Source: Punica granatum | Lineage: Eukaryota; Streptophyta; Magnoliopsida; Myrtales; Lythraceae | DNA: 64,000 bases | Assembly: GCF_007655135.1 (NCBI RefSeq) | Contig: NC_045130.1 | Location: 27,152,605 to 27,216,604 of the forward strand | Direction: 5' to 3' | Part shown: positions 23,794-35,592 of the stretch, piece after piece | Numbering within the stretch: the first letter of the stretch is position 1 | How the letters are laid out: the number at the start of each line of letters is the position of its first letter | Notes under the pieces: model-generated | What the model was told of the DNA's origin: nothing | The model's database searches: none | The model's input: only the letters and a program-made list of their open reading frames with translations | Made by a program: the position numbers and the translations under genes

Positions 23794-26700
23794 TGTCAGC
23801 ACCCCATTTTGGTCCACCGGCTTTAGGATATGACATCAACAAGGCTCCCGACTAGGGTTCCACAACTCTAACAAAAATGGCGATGGCAACATATGAAATT
23901 TTACAGCACACACAATTGATCTTGAAGAGTAAGACACGAATTATCAATATTCGAACCGAAGGCAATGGACAAAGGGGAAATCACGTCTCTGTATCATTTT
24001 CTTCGATGAGAACGACTATCTTCGTGGATCCTAGAACTAAGTTCGATATTTTTAGATCAAGGTTTGGTGAGTTCTGGACATTTCAATGCAAAAATCACGT
24101 CGAGAGCCCTTTCGAGCAAAAAGATAAAATTCGTGGGATCTGGGGTGCCCAAACAGTGAATACAACAGCTCGAGCATGGGATTCGACGCATCATATCACG
24201 GTCAATCCTGAACCTAAAAGGGTGAATTTCATATGCTTGACCTAGGAAATCGAGTTAGGTTCAATTTGACGGGTCGTTCATTCCAAGATTCAATACGGAG
24301 AGAGAGTTATGAATTTTTGAGCGCACCATGCCCGAAACTGTTAAACCTGGACAGACTCTGTCAGTCGAGGGGGAAAATCCATAAAAAATTCAATTCTTCG
24401 TATTTTCAAGTATGGCCAACGTCATTGGATTCATAATTCACTGAAGATTCAGAAAATAAAAAGAAATAGGAGATATTTTTTGCTAGATTAGTACAGAATC
24501 GAATATATTCTCACAGATTATAACCAAATCTCCCGGTTCGGGCCAGCTGTCAAAGAAAAATTGTTTCAGGAACTTCCCGAGGTCGAACAATCTTCAAATT
24601 TTACAAGGATGCGCCCAACTCATGGAGAGATCAAGGAAAAATATCAGATAGACCGAAAGATTCATGAGAAATTCAGGAAAATTCGGAATGTTGAGGTCAG
24701 CTCATGGACTGTTGATGACAGCACCCTAACTTCTCTCCTCCAGCTGCCTCCTTTCCTCTAGACCCTGACCTCATTCCCAAAAAACAAAAAAAAAACCCTA
24801 GGGACACTCTCGGAAAAACCTAGCCGCCACTCCCATAGCTGGACACCTCACGGGGCCTCCCCTTGGCTCATTCTGGACGTTTTTCCTTCCAGCTCGGGCT
24901 TCCTTGGCAGCAGCCCCTCTCGAGCTCTCATTAGCTAAGTCCCCGTTTCCTTTCTTGCGTTCATTCTTTTCATCTGCATTTGATTGCCTTTGACTTTTCC
25001 CATTGTGTTCCCTTTTGTTTCCATTCTCAGGTCCAGTCCATGGCGACAAGCCACCAAGGAAGCCTCTCGCATTATCTGTTCAGCCGCTCCACCATTTCAA
25101 TCTCGAGCTCATCATCGCGACTCCGCCCAAATGCCATCTTGCCTAACCCGATCTCCTCCCAGCTTAGATCCTCTTCGATTAACAGCATCTATTCCGGCTT
25201 GAACTCCTTCACCCGTGGTAAAACTCATTTCTGATCAGCAGTTAGAACTAATTAGTCGGTTGTGTCCCTTCGTAATTTTAGTGAGCTTATTCGATCTGAG
25301 CGCAAATGACTTTAGGTAGCTGTGATACATGATAATTCTTGTTCAGCTTGAGCTTATTTCATTGGACTTAATTTGCTTGAAATGCATTTAAAGTGCCTAG
25401 TTGAGCTGAATGATCACTTTTGGATTAGTTTGGTGGATTTGGTGCCACGTTCATGTTAGTAGCTGAGGTGACTAACCCTCCCTTTAATTCCTTTGATTAT
25501 AAGCACTAGCCAAAATTAATGTCGAATACTTCTACAGTTTCGGTACCTTGAGCCTTGTTATTTCATGCATGGTTTAAGACGTTCCTATGTGCTGTCCACC
25601 GATAGTTAATGGCCATAAACACTAGTCTCGACCTCCATTGCTTCATGAAATTGGTCACCTTCGAGTTTAGACTTCTTAGGGTTGCTCTCCCTTTGTGTCT
25701 CGTGTCTAGTGGGCTTCATTAAGGTCCATTTTGAGAAGTTTTAAATTCTGACCTGAATTGATTTACTGGTTTTGGGACCTATTTCGATCATGAAAATGCA
25801 GTAAGAAAAATCTTTTGATGCTCGGGTCGTCTTTGCTTACTCTCATTGGAGTCTCGTGACAATCGTGAAATGAGAATGATAAATGCATAACAAGCCATGA
25901 GAAGATTTAATTGATTCGTAAATGACAAGTGAAGCGAGTGTTGATCTAGTACTTGATTCGCCTCCATGTTGGTATTAGTCATTTAGAGTCATAGTCTCCT
26001 ACCTTGTCCCTTCTCCTCGTTTCCTTGTTTTTGCTTCTTGCATGTCTCATGGGAGGAGGAGAAAGGTGGAGAAACGAGAAGATAGCAGGCTGATGACGGC
26101 GGGGTCCGAAGACGACGTGGAGACTTACCTAGGCTTAGGTTGAGTCCCGACTTGAAGGTCGCCACGGTCCGCGGTAGTCGAGGATCTTCCGAGCTAGCTC
26201 ATCCTGAGAATCTCTTGGGATCAGGTATCAATCTCCATCTTAGTATCATGCGATAGGTCTTCCGATGTTCAATGAGTGAATTCGATGAGCTTGACGAGAT
26301 TGTGTGTCCCTGATTCGCGTGTTTGGATATTTTACTTGATAATTTCTCACATGAATTTGGATTAATCATATAAGCCCAACTTAAAATCAGTTTAAAATGG
26401 TCAAGAGTTAGGGCTCTATCGAACGGTCCATCAATGGCTGGCTCAACGACATGAAACCCACAAATTCAAAGCATTCAGCAAAATTTTAATTAATTCAAAA
26501 ATTCCACACACGAAAAAAAGAGATGCTTAACTTGGCTAAGTTAAATCACTCAACTTTAAGCAAAATACATAAATTGATAAATTACCGGTAATTGCGTTGA
26601 TAATTTAGAACGGGTTCTTCTGTCATAAAATGCAGAATTCGACTAACTATGCACTCAATGTAATCAAACACGGGCAAATGGGCAAAAAGGGATAGATTTT

Positions 26701-27650
26701 GGGTTTTCTAGGTGCAAAATATGTTCTTGGCACAATTAGTAAAAAACGCACTGTCACCATGCAGAACAATCTAAAACAGACCCACACATCTTTAGTCAGA
26801 TTAGCACCGTACACAAACATGTTATTTCGTCCGTTTAGGCTAGGAAATTGTTTGTCAAATAATTCCAATTCATAATTGGATTAATCACGTAAACTTGGCG
26901 CTTAATGCACAACTTGTCTGTAATAATCTGTTTTCATATGTTTTTATCTGTTTTTTGTCTATCTTCATATGTTTTTTAGTCAGTTTTATTGTGGTTCAAG
27001 CCCGAACTCATAGGATACGTCATGCACGGGGTCCAACGCCCCATAACCATCGATCACAGGGTCTAATGCCCCCACATACCGAGCGTGCATCTTAATTTCA
27101 TTTTTAGTCTTTTCCCAAATCTCACGGTGAACAGGAGTGGAATAATGACCGGATGCAAACCGATCGGGATTCAGTTGTTGTAATTTTGATTTTATTTACT
27201 TGAGAGAACAATGTAAGGGTTTATGTTGTACATTTATTCATGTAAGAATCCCGGTCGGAGAGTGGACAGTCGGAGTGTTTTTTCGAATTTACAGTGTCAA
27301 AACGCATAAGATGAGCGAAACTTAATTAAGCGGTAATTAAATTAAAATGGCAAGCCTAAACAAGCTAGAGTACCGAAAGGGCGTGTGGGACATAGGCCCA
27401 CACGTAATAGAACCCCCGAATTCGGAATTTTCGGTTTCGTACAGACCATTGCCTTAACATTTTAGGTGTACCCCGTACCCCTAGACCTAGGCGACTCACC
27501 GGCCCTCGACCTTCGGGTAGTAAACAGGTAGTGGCGACTCCTTCTCACGTACGTCCGTCGCGCGTCTCCGGGAAGGTGGACACTCCCAAGCCGCGTTGCA
27601 TTTAGGCGCGCGCATGCGTGCCCCGACGAGACGAAATTCGGGTGCGCATA
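23794..27650 (+). mobile_element. Solo LTR (about 3.9 kb) of the Tat/Ogre-like family
   Basis: It starts TGTCAGCACCCCATTTTGG and ends GTGCGCATA. The final kilobase shows the same ordered blocks as the LTRs at 300-4025 and 40508-43505, for example GGGTCCAACGCCCC near 27030, AATCCCGGTCGGAGAGTGGAC near 27248, ACCGAAAGGGCGTG near 27371, and GGTGGACACTCCCAAGCCGC near 27575. There is no primer-binding site on its right and no polypurine tract on its left; hAT sequence lies on both sides. A single LTR with a short duplication means loss by recombination between two LTRs. The middle (24700-26600) is private and non-coding. Confidence 0.85.
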
Positions 27651-27671
27651 GGCTCCACCCTTGGTCACCTC
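27651..27671. repeat. Right end of the hAT element plus its 8-bp duplication
   Basis: GGCTCCACCCTTG (27651-27663) is the remaining part of the right inverted repeat. GTCACCTC (27664-27671) pairs with GTCACGTC at 20775-20782. Confidence 0.75.
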
Positions 27672-29312
27672 TATCTGTATCCATGATTAGTATACATATA
27701 CTAATGAAGATGGAATAATGAGTCTCATGCTATCTGATAACTATTATCAGGACAGACATGTGGATACTTATATGATAAGTAATCGAACGTGACGTGCAAA
27801 TAATATCTATACGGTAATTTACTGATGTGATGAATGTTATCTGGATCGTATTAATACATATAGTCCTTAGATCTGAGATGAAATATTATCTCATGTATAG
27901 GAGATTATGATTTGCTACTGGTAATGTATTTGTGCTTAACATGAGTATTCGGCAGATAGTGGTTCTAGTTCGTTATACTCGGAAGTAGGTGTCCAATCAA
28001 GACGAGATTCACTAACTTGAGTAAACATGGAAAATGTCATATAGATGTTTTTTGTGTTCTAGATCGAGAAATCCTCCGCCAGGGTAGATAGACTCGAATA
28101 GAAAGGGTTTTTTGTTCAAGTGCTACAGATCTAAGAATGAAATCAGAGAGTCTATATGCTCAGCTATAGAGTTTGGCATTTATCATAGCTCTGGCTAGAT
28201 CAGGATCTTGTAGTAAAGGGATTCAGTGCATGGCATATACAATCAGAGGTTCATCAGAATGTTTCAATTGTACATCCATCATCATTTGGAATGTCACAAT
28301 GTGCTGCTAGGCGTCACTCGTGAACTTTGGGAACCAATGGCATTTTGAGAATTATGTTTTTGGTTACAGAAAGAGTTTTTGGTAATGTCAAATGAGTTGA
28401 TATTATAATCCCATTGCCATTTGATAATGAATCTAGTTAGTCACACACATTGAGCGTGTCTAAACCGAGAAAAGAATTAATTCTAATTAAGGAAGTTAAT
28501 TAGGAATTAATTATCGAATGAGGCTTGCAATGTGGTTGCAAAGGTGCTAACACATCCTGAAGCCGAGTTCAACATCAATGATAAATCTAATTAAGGAAAT
28601 ACGATAGTTTCCTTAATTGGAGAGTTTCTATAAATAATTCGTCTATTGATGGAAACTCGTGTCAATGACTTGTTTGATATTTCTTTCTTTCTACAGGGAT
28701 AAGTCATTGGATGACTTAAAACGTGAGGACACATTTGAGATTTATTAATTAATAATTACATTTTAATCCCTAGGGTAAAGATATATATATATATATAGAT
28801 ATGTTCTTACAGTTAATCCTAGAGAACGATCTATTGATAAGGCCCGATATTAGTGAGCGAGAGAGAGAGAGAGAAGAGAGTTCGGCTAAAACAAACACAA
28901 CAGAATAGTCACACACTTCCAAGGCTAATCGGGGTATTCTTCGGCCTTGGTTTGGCGTTTCGGTGTTGTCCTTGATGTCCTTGAAGCGATCCTTTCATCC
29001 CGTGACCATTTCGTTCGTGATCGGTAACCTAGATCGGAGTGTACGGGTCGAGGGAAGCGTAATCTCGGTGGAGACGTGCTCGTGTGGACGAGCTAGAGAC
29101 CGAACACTTGGACGGTTAGTTTGATTGACTCGAATCGACAAAGTTAGTATGAAAGTCTAAACTTTTCTTGTGAATTCGATATGTGATGTTACCTATTCAT
29201 TAGAAGGCGATTCTTGTGTCAATATGTGATATTTAAGTTTTTGATTAAACGAGCACGCGATGAAAATTTGATTTTCACCGTACTTCTGCTGTGCACATGC
29301 TTGATTTTCTAA
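27672..29312. other. Stretch resembling a Copia LTR/leader remnant; no gene
   Basis: No coding frame. It holds a (TA)n tract at 28780-28798 and (GA)n at about 28856-28880. The last part ends TTTTCACCGTACTTCTGCTGTGCACATGC, which resembles the 3' end of some Copia LTRs and their leaders. I saw no primer-binding site or second LTR, so this is a weak call. Confidence 0.3.
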
Positions 29313-30253
29313 TAGGAACCCCCTCTGACGCTTAAGTTAGAGCTATGGGGGAGAGATAGAGAGAGAGAAGAGCAACAATGCTACAGAGAGTATAGGAGGA
29401 GAATCAACTTACTTTTTATTTGTCATGAATTAATATTTATAAGGGGAGTGTTATACATGACAGACTATTAATGGCTCCAGATGTTTTTCTTTGAGGCCTA
29501 CTAGGCTTAGGTGGATAATGTAAGATAAGTCGCTCGAATCCCTTGAGAAGCTTTGCTGAGTCTACTAGGCATGCCGAGTGCCCTAGGTTCGTCGGGTCTC
29601 ATATGTCCGTCGGGTTTAGGAGATTTGTCGCATGTGGGTCGGGTTAGGCCCATGAGGCTTGCTGGTTTCGAGAGGCTCGTCGTGTAAGACTTGGACTAAG
29701 CCTAGATTTCGAGGGTTCAATGGGACGTAAGGGGAGGTTTGTCGGGTCTCCTAAGTCAGATGGGCGAGGTGGTTTAGCCCAGGCTTGATGCTTTGCTTTG
29801 CTAGGTCTGCTAGGCTCGCCGGGTCCCCTAGGTTTGTCGGGTCTCATAGGTCCGCCTAGTCTCCTAGGTTTGCCGAGCCCCTCGAAGCATTCCATTGTCG
29901 TTTACATCTTTCGGGTAGCCACTCAAACTTGGGGTGCAGCCTTCCATACTCTTCAAACGCAGCCTTCTATACTCTTCTAGTAGCAATCTATATTTAGGGT
30001 GCTGCCTCCTATCCTTCCAAGTAGTAATCTATATCATCTAAGTCGTTAAGTATACTAAACATACAGGGCCATTTGTAGGGAAGTCTCGTCGAGCCTTCCC
30101 TGGGGAAGGTTCGTCGAGCCCTTTAGGGGAGGCTCGATGAGCCCCCCGAGCATGGTACAAGACCACAATGTGCAAAGTCTAATGTGTTTCTTGAAGGCTC
30201 ATGAGTTCGAGTCATATGGCTCGAACCGACCCATTCGATAATGGTATACCCTA
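29313..30253 (-). mobile_element. 3' LTR (truncated) of a minus-strand LTR retroelement
   Basis: Direct repeat of 33838-35168. Shared stretches include AAGTTAGAGCTATGGG..GAGAGATAGAGAG, GGCTCCAGATGTTTTTCTTTGAGGCC, GATAAGTCGCTCG and GAAGGCTCATGAGTTCGAGT. It lacks the roughly 155 bp that the other copy has at its left edge (33685-33838), so it is cut at that end. It contains many CCTAGGTTCGTCGGGTCTC-like internal repeats. Confidence 0.75.
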
Positions 30254-30739
30254 TCATTAGCCACTCAATTCTCGATAATGAGCATCATTGTCGGGGATTC
30301 CGTTACTCGAGACCATGGAGAGGCTGTGCGTGATGGAGCAAGTCACCCTAACCTTGAGCGATGGTCTTCTAGGGATAGAGAGAGGTTACTTGACCCCCAA
30401 ATGTGCGTCGAACCTTAAGTTCGACAGTGGGGGTCATCGAGTCTCCAAAATTGGTCTTTGGGGGTGTCAAGCCCCAAGTTGACATTAAGGGGCATAACCC
30501 ACGAGTCCCATGTTGGCGGCGTTAAGCCCAAAAGTTGCAGTTGAGGTGTGTCGACCCACAAGTTTAACACTTGGACATTGAGCCTTAAAGTTGATTTTTC
30601 GAGGTGTGAGGTCCCGAGTTGGATGTCGGGGGGTCGTCGACCCTGTTCGATGTTTGGGGCGTTGAGCTGCAAATTTTGTTTGTAAAGGCGTCGAGCCCTT
30701 AGTCAGACGTTGAGGTCGCTTGAGCTTGTGGGGATAGAG

Positions 30740-31150
30740 TTGGAGGGAAAGGTTACTCAAACCCACGGGGAAGGAGTATGATAGTCAACGTCCAAGGTCT
30801 GGCAGGCCCATGGGGACGAAGTATGATAGTCGACATTCAAGGCTTGTTGGGCCTGTGGATATGGTATGATAGTCGATGCCCGAGGCTCGCCAGGCTTGTG
30901 AGGATGGAGTTGAAAGGCGATGGCACTCAAGCCCTCGAGGAAGGAGTATGATACTCGATGTCCAAGGCTTGGCGAGCTCGTGGGGATGGAGTACGATAGT
31001 CAACGCTTGAGGCATGGCGGGCCTGTGGGAGCAGAGCATGATAATCGACGCCCAAGGCTCGGCAGGTCTATGGGGATGGAGTATTATAGTCAACGACTAA
31101 GGCTCGGCGAGCCTATCGGGATGGAGTATGATAGACGACATCTGAAGCCC
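30740..31150 (+). repeat. Minisatellite, unit about 45-60 bp
   Basis: Diverged tandem copies of a unit containing GAGTATGATAGTCGACGCCC and then AAGGCTCGGCAGGCCTATGG. About seven to eight copies, some carrying an extra TTGAAAGGCGATGGCACTCA insertion. Open frames on both strands here come from the repeat. Confidence 0.75.
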
Positions 31151-31194
31151 GACGACGTGTGGGGACGGAATCAAAGGGCAAGGTTACTCAAGCC

Positions 31195-31960
31195 TATTGA
31201 TTGAGTTGACATCCATAGGCGAGGTTACTCGAGCCTATGGGGATAAAGTTGAAGGGCGAGGTTACTCGAGCCCATTGGTTGAGTCAAAGTCCATAGGCCA
31301 GGTTACTTGAACTTGTGGGGACCGAGTTAGAGGGCGAGATGAGCTTGTTAATTGAACCGATGTCCATAGGCGGTTACTCGAGCCTATGGAGATGGAGTCA
31401 GTGGGCGATGTTACTCGAGCCTGTTGTTTGAGTCGACATCCATAGGTGAGGTTACTCAAGCCTATGAGGACGACGTCGGAAGGCCAGGTTCCTCGAGCCC
31501 ATTGATTGAGTTGACTTCCGTAGGTGATGTTCCTCAAGCCTACAGGGATGGAGTCGGAGGGCAAGCCTATTAATTCAATGGACATCCATAAGCGAGGTTA
31601 TTCAATCATGTGGGGATGGAGTTGGTGGGCGAAGTTACTCGAGCATGTTGATTGAGTCACCGTCTATAGGCGAGGTTACTCAAGTATGTAGGGACGAAGT
31701 TGGAGGGAGAGGTTACTCGAGACCATTAATTGAGTCGACGTCCATAGGTGAGGTTACTCGAGTCTGTGGGGATGGAGTTAGAGGGCGAGGTTACTTGAGG
31801 CTGTTGATTGAGTCAACGTCCATAGATAAGGGTACTCGAGCTTACGAGGATGAAGTCGGAGGGCGAGGTTACTCAACCTGTTGATTGAGTCAACATCCAT
31901 AGGCAAGGTTACTCGAGCCTGTAAGGATGAAGTCAGAGGGCAAGGTTGCTCAAGCTTGTT
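31195..31960 (+). repeat. Minisatellite, unit about 80 bp
   Basis: About nine diverged copies of a unit with the ordered motifs TTGATTGAGTCGACGTCCAT, AGGCGAGGTTACTCGAGCCT, GTGGGGATGGAGTCGGAGGG and CGAGGTTACTCGAG. The half-motif GAGGTTACTCGAGCC occurs twice per unit, so the unit is itself a duplicated half. Confidence 0.8.
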
Positions 31961-33662
31961 GATGTCGAAGGAGTCCTGGCAGAAGAAGCGCATATAACTG
32001 TGTCATTCATTATCTTGCATTCCCTATGTATTCAATAGATCATAAACATCGGAAATAGCCAATGTGCATCATTTCCATAATTGAGCAAAACTCGATCCAC
32101 ACAATTCCTTGAGACTAATTTGTACTGTGAGCATTCATTATGGTGTATGTATGTAATGATGATAGTGAGTTCACCCCATTGTGTGATCAAATGCTTGCAT
32201 TGAATCATTATAAGGAGCTAGTAGATTTTTACATGCAAATATTCCACATACATAAGTTCGGGAGGAACAATTGGATAACATGAGAATGTCACATAATTAT
32301 TCTTCTAGAGCATCAGAGTATGCATCCAATCGATAAAAAATGATAAGCTCGACAAGAGAGGAATATAGCGATATCCCTATAGAGATTGTATTAAGCCGTT
32401 CAAAGTAGATTGCAAAACTATAATGCATCATAATTTACATTAATCATGTATATTTATAATTCATTGTCATGTTGATTATGTGATAGACTTTATGATAATG
32501 TTGCAAAAGAGGATGAGGCAATGCATAGTTGGGCATTATCGAGTCTCTCATATCTTGTCACCCTTTCACATCCTTAGCTCTACTTTGAGTCAGGAACAGA
32601 ATGAGAGGCGAGCCTTTGAGCTACGGAGACCCTTCAATCGATGTTTTCCAACCAAGGCCATAATAGAGGAAGGAATTAGTGCTCAATGAAGAGCAGTTAG
32701 AATCGGAGGCCAATGTGGAAGCTCGGGCCTGAGCTGATGTGGTGGAGAGGAAGGAGTTCATGGTTGAGCTACTAATGGAGTTTGAAACAGAGGTGCTTAT
32801 GGTTAGAGAAGGGAAATCGCCAGCGAAGAAGTGGTGAGGATGATGTTGGTGGCAATGGTTGGACTTAGACAAGGCTTCATTGAGAGATTCGCCGTGTGAC
32901 CCCTGAGGCGGGTCCAGGAGGCTCATCGGGGTGTGTCAGGTTTGTTGGGCCCGGAGACTGTTCAAGGTATTTAGCTCATATTCCATGAGTTGTGGAGGCT
33001 CACTAATCTGGGAGGCTCGCCGAGTCTTGAAGTTCGTTGGGGTCAAGTTTGCCAGGGCAGTTCCTAAGGAGGCGAATTCAGTGGTATCTTTCAATGGTAC
33101 TTACAACAACAGCCAAGAGTCGGAGAAGCTTGGGAGACTGTCGTGCAAGCTAGAGGGGCTGTCCAATGCTAAGAAAGGAGGGAGAGCAGTTGTAGTAGGT
33201 AGCTTGCTAGAGCCACTATTGGTTGTTGAAGAAGGTGGAGGAAAACAAGGGTTTGAGTTGGCTAGGTTAGGTGTGTGGTGACGGAGCCAAGAAGAGGAAG
33301 CGGTTGGTGAAGGTTGAGACTAAGAGTTTCCGAAGAAGTCTTGCTGGCAAGAGGTGGTAGAAGATGATAGCTGATGGACATCGAATCTTTGACTAATAAC
33401 TAATGACCAGCTACAGACCCCATTGTCATTGTCTACTACTACTTCCACCTTGCTTTCTCTAAGGGTTTCTTTGTCTGTATCTTTTATATTTCCATTGATC
33501 TGATGAAAGTCCTTTTGAACTAGAAAAGATCTAGTTAGTTCATAATGCTTGCCCTTTTGTATGTTGAAAATGGTTCAAAACCACAAATAGATCTTTTAGG
33601 TTCGTCTCAAGGGTGGTTGGATTGATGCATTCGGGGAACGGCAAAGCATGACATTTTGTGTC

Positions 33663-33682
33663 GGTTCCCACAGACGGCGCCA
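33663..33682 (-). other. Primer-binding site of the minus-strand LTR element
   Basis: On the minus strand, TGGCGCCGTCTGTGGGAACC starts two bases after the LTR end CCACATCA. TGGCGCCGTCTGTGGGA next to an LTR is a common plant gypsy primer-binding site. This fixes the orientation. Confidence 0.7.
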
Positions 33683-33684
33683 CC

Positions 33685-35168
33685 TGATGTGGAGAAAAAA
33701 TTCGGGTCGGAGCCATCCCCTACCAAGAAGAATCTTTAATCAATATAAGGCATGTCGATCTAGTCTTCAAGGTCATGCATGCTATCTTCAGATTCCTAGA
33801 TCACACAAAACATGGGTTAGCAAGGGGCTCGGGAATTGCCCCCGAGGAACCCTCTCCAACGCTCAAGTTAGAGCTATGGGAGAGAGATAGAGAGAGAGGG
33901 GATCATCAATGCTAGAGAGAGGGCATGGGAGAATTACCTTACTTTTTATCTCTCATGAATTGATATTTATGAGGGGAGTGTTATATTTGACAAACTACTA
34001 TAGGCTCCAGATGTTTTTCTTTGAGGCCCACTGGGCTTAGACGGATAACGTAGGATAAGTCGCTCGGATCCCTTGAGAAACTTTGCTGGGTCTACCCGAA
34101 TAACGTGGGATAAGTCGCTAGGGTCCTTTGAGAAGCTTTGTTGGGTCTACCAAGCACGCGGAGTCCCCTATGTTCGTCGAGTCTCCTAGGTCAGCTGGGT
34201 CTCCCAGGTCCGCTGGGTCGGGAGGTTCATGGCGTGTGGGTCGGGCTAAGCCCATGAGGCTTGCCTGTTCCGGGAGGCTCGCCGCTTAAGATTATTTAGT
34301 TATGGAGCCTAAAGTACTGTGATTTCAAAAGTGATGCTAGGCCCATGTTTTGTTCTGTTTTTCAGTTCGGCCCATTGATGATATAATTAGGTGATTCCCT
34401 TTATAAGTAGCAGTTTATATCTCTTGTAACCCTAACTCTCAAATAAAAAAGTAATAGAATACCTGGCTTGATAGCGCCCCCAGACGTAGTCAGAATTTCT
34501 TCTCTGACGAACTAGGTAATCAATTTCGTGTGTCCTTTTTGCTTTTCGTTCATATTTTCCCAACAAAGATTCGGACATAGCCTAGGTTTCGAGAGTCCGC
34601 TCAATGGGGTCGATGGGATGTAAGGGGAGGTTCGTCAGGTCTCTTAAGTTAGATGGGCGAGATGGTTTGCCCAAGCTTGATGGGTAGCTTCACCGGGTAT
34701 GCCAAGCTCGCCGAGTCCCCTAGGTTCGTCGGGTCTCATAGGTCCGCCTGGTCTCCTAGGTTCATCGAGCTCCTTGAGGCATCCCGTTGTGATCTACACC
34801 TTTCACTTAGCCATTCATACTTGGGGTGCAACCTTCTAACTCTTTGAATAGCAATATCTATACTTCGAATGCAATCTTCTATACTCTTCTAGTAGCAATT
34901 TATATTTGGGGTGTAGCCTCTTATTCTTTCCAAGTAGTGATCTATATCCTCTGAGTAGTCCGGTCTACTGAAAATTCATGGCTATCTGTAAGGGAGACTC
35001 GTCGAGCCTTCCATTGGGAAGGTTCATCGAGCCCTTTAGGGGAGGTTTGGCGAGTCCCCCAAACATGGTATGAGACCACAATGAGTGCCAAGTCTAATGC
35101 GTTTCTCGAAGGCTCATGAGTTCGAGTAATGTGGCTCAAATCGACCAATTCAATAACTGTATACCCCA
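33685..35168 (-). mobile_element. 5' LTR of the minus-strand LTR element
   Basis: On the minus strand it starts TGGGGTATAC and ends CTCCACATCA. It matches 29313-30253 over most of its length, apart from a 34294-34566 insertion absent from that copy. About 155 bp at the left edge also recur at 20365-20540. Confidence 0.75.
34294..34566 (+). mobile_element. Small Copia-like solo LTR nested in the LTR at 33685-35168
   Basis: About 273 bp absent from the sister LTR. The empty site reads GTAAGACTTGGAC.. at 29686. It is flanked by AGATT on both sides (34289-34293, 34567-34571), a 5-bp duplication. Inside are CTCTTGTAACCCTAA, an AATAAAAAAGTAATAGAATA polyadenylation-like stretch and a 3' end CCCAACAA, as in small Copia LTRs. 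Its 5' end lacks the usual TG. Confidence 0.65.
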
Positions 35169-35592
35169 TGAGGATGGACCACCCAACCCACTGCCACAAC
35201 TTATTGCTTATCGAAACTAGGCCATGTAACGCCTTTGTGCTTGGATATCATTTGCGAGATTTCAGTGTGAATTGCTCCCGCGGGTATTGATCCATCCTAT
35301 GTCTAATTAGGTTAAATAGTCCTGTTCTCTCTACAAACGCCCCCAATCATTGGCGGCAAAGAGAAAATTTAACAAGCCACTATAAAAGTAAAATTGTGGG
35401 GTTCTCTATCTTGTATTATATATAAAATAATTATGAATAACCAACAAAATGATCAAAATCAGCTTCAAATTAAAGCAATGAAAAGCGAACCCTACAGCCA
35501 AGAAAAGCATATTAAAGAAATGATGCACTCACTACAAGGCTCTTTTTTTGTTTTGTTAAAATAAATGAGTTTTTGACCTTTTTTTCCTCCTT
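35169..35592. other. Intergenic stretch downstream of the GUB_WAK-type gene
   Basis: AT-rich; probably holds the 3' untranslated region of the minus-strand gene. No further gene seen. Confidence 0.5.

Larger units (their letters stand above)
20783..27663 (-). mobile_element. hAT DNA transposon, interrupted by a nested solo LTR
   Basis: The left end reads CAGGGGCGAAGCC. The right end, once the solo LTR (23794-27650) and one copy of its 5-bp duplication are set aside, reads GGCTCCACCCTTG, the inverted counterpart with a few substitutions. G-rich and C-rich subterminal tracts (GGGGGGGC near 20810, GCAATTGCCCCCC near 23765) face each other. Flanking 8-bp repeats match 7 of 8. Without the LTR the element is about 3.0 kb. 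Its only gene is a broken minus-strand transposase. Confidence 0.85.
30254..33662 (-). mobile_element. Internal region of the minus-strand LTR element; no recognisable gag or pol
   Basis: Bounded by two LTR copies, with a primer-binding site at its right edge, so the element reads right to left. I found no protease, reverse transcriptase, RNase H or integrase motif on either strand. It carries two minisatellite arrays (30740-31150 and 31195-31960). A Ser/His-rich minus-strand open stretch at 32621-32926 could be a gag N-terminus relic but shows no motif. This is the layout of a large non-autonomous (LARD-like) element. Confidence 0.6.

Noticed and set aside
30785..31884. Open frames over the minisatellites of the minus-strand element as gag
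   Set aside because: Translate tandem repeats on both strands; no gag zinc knuckle or capsid motif.
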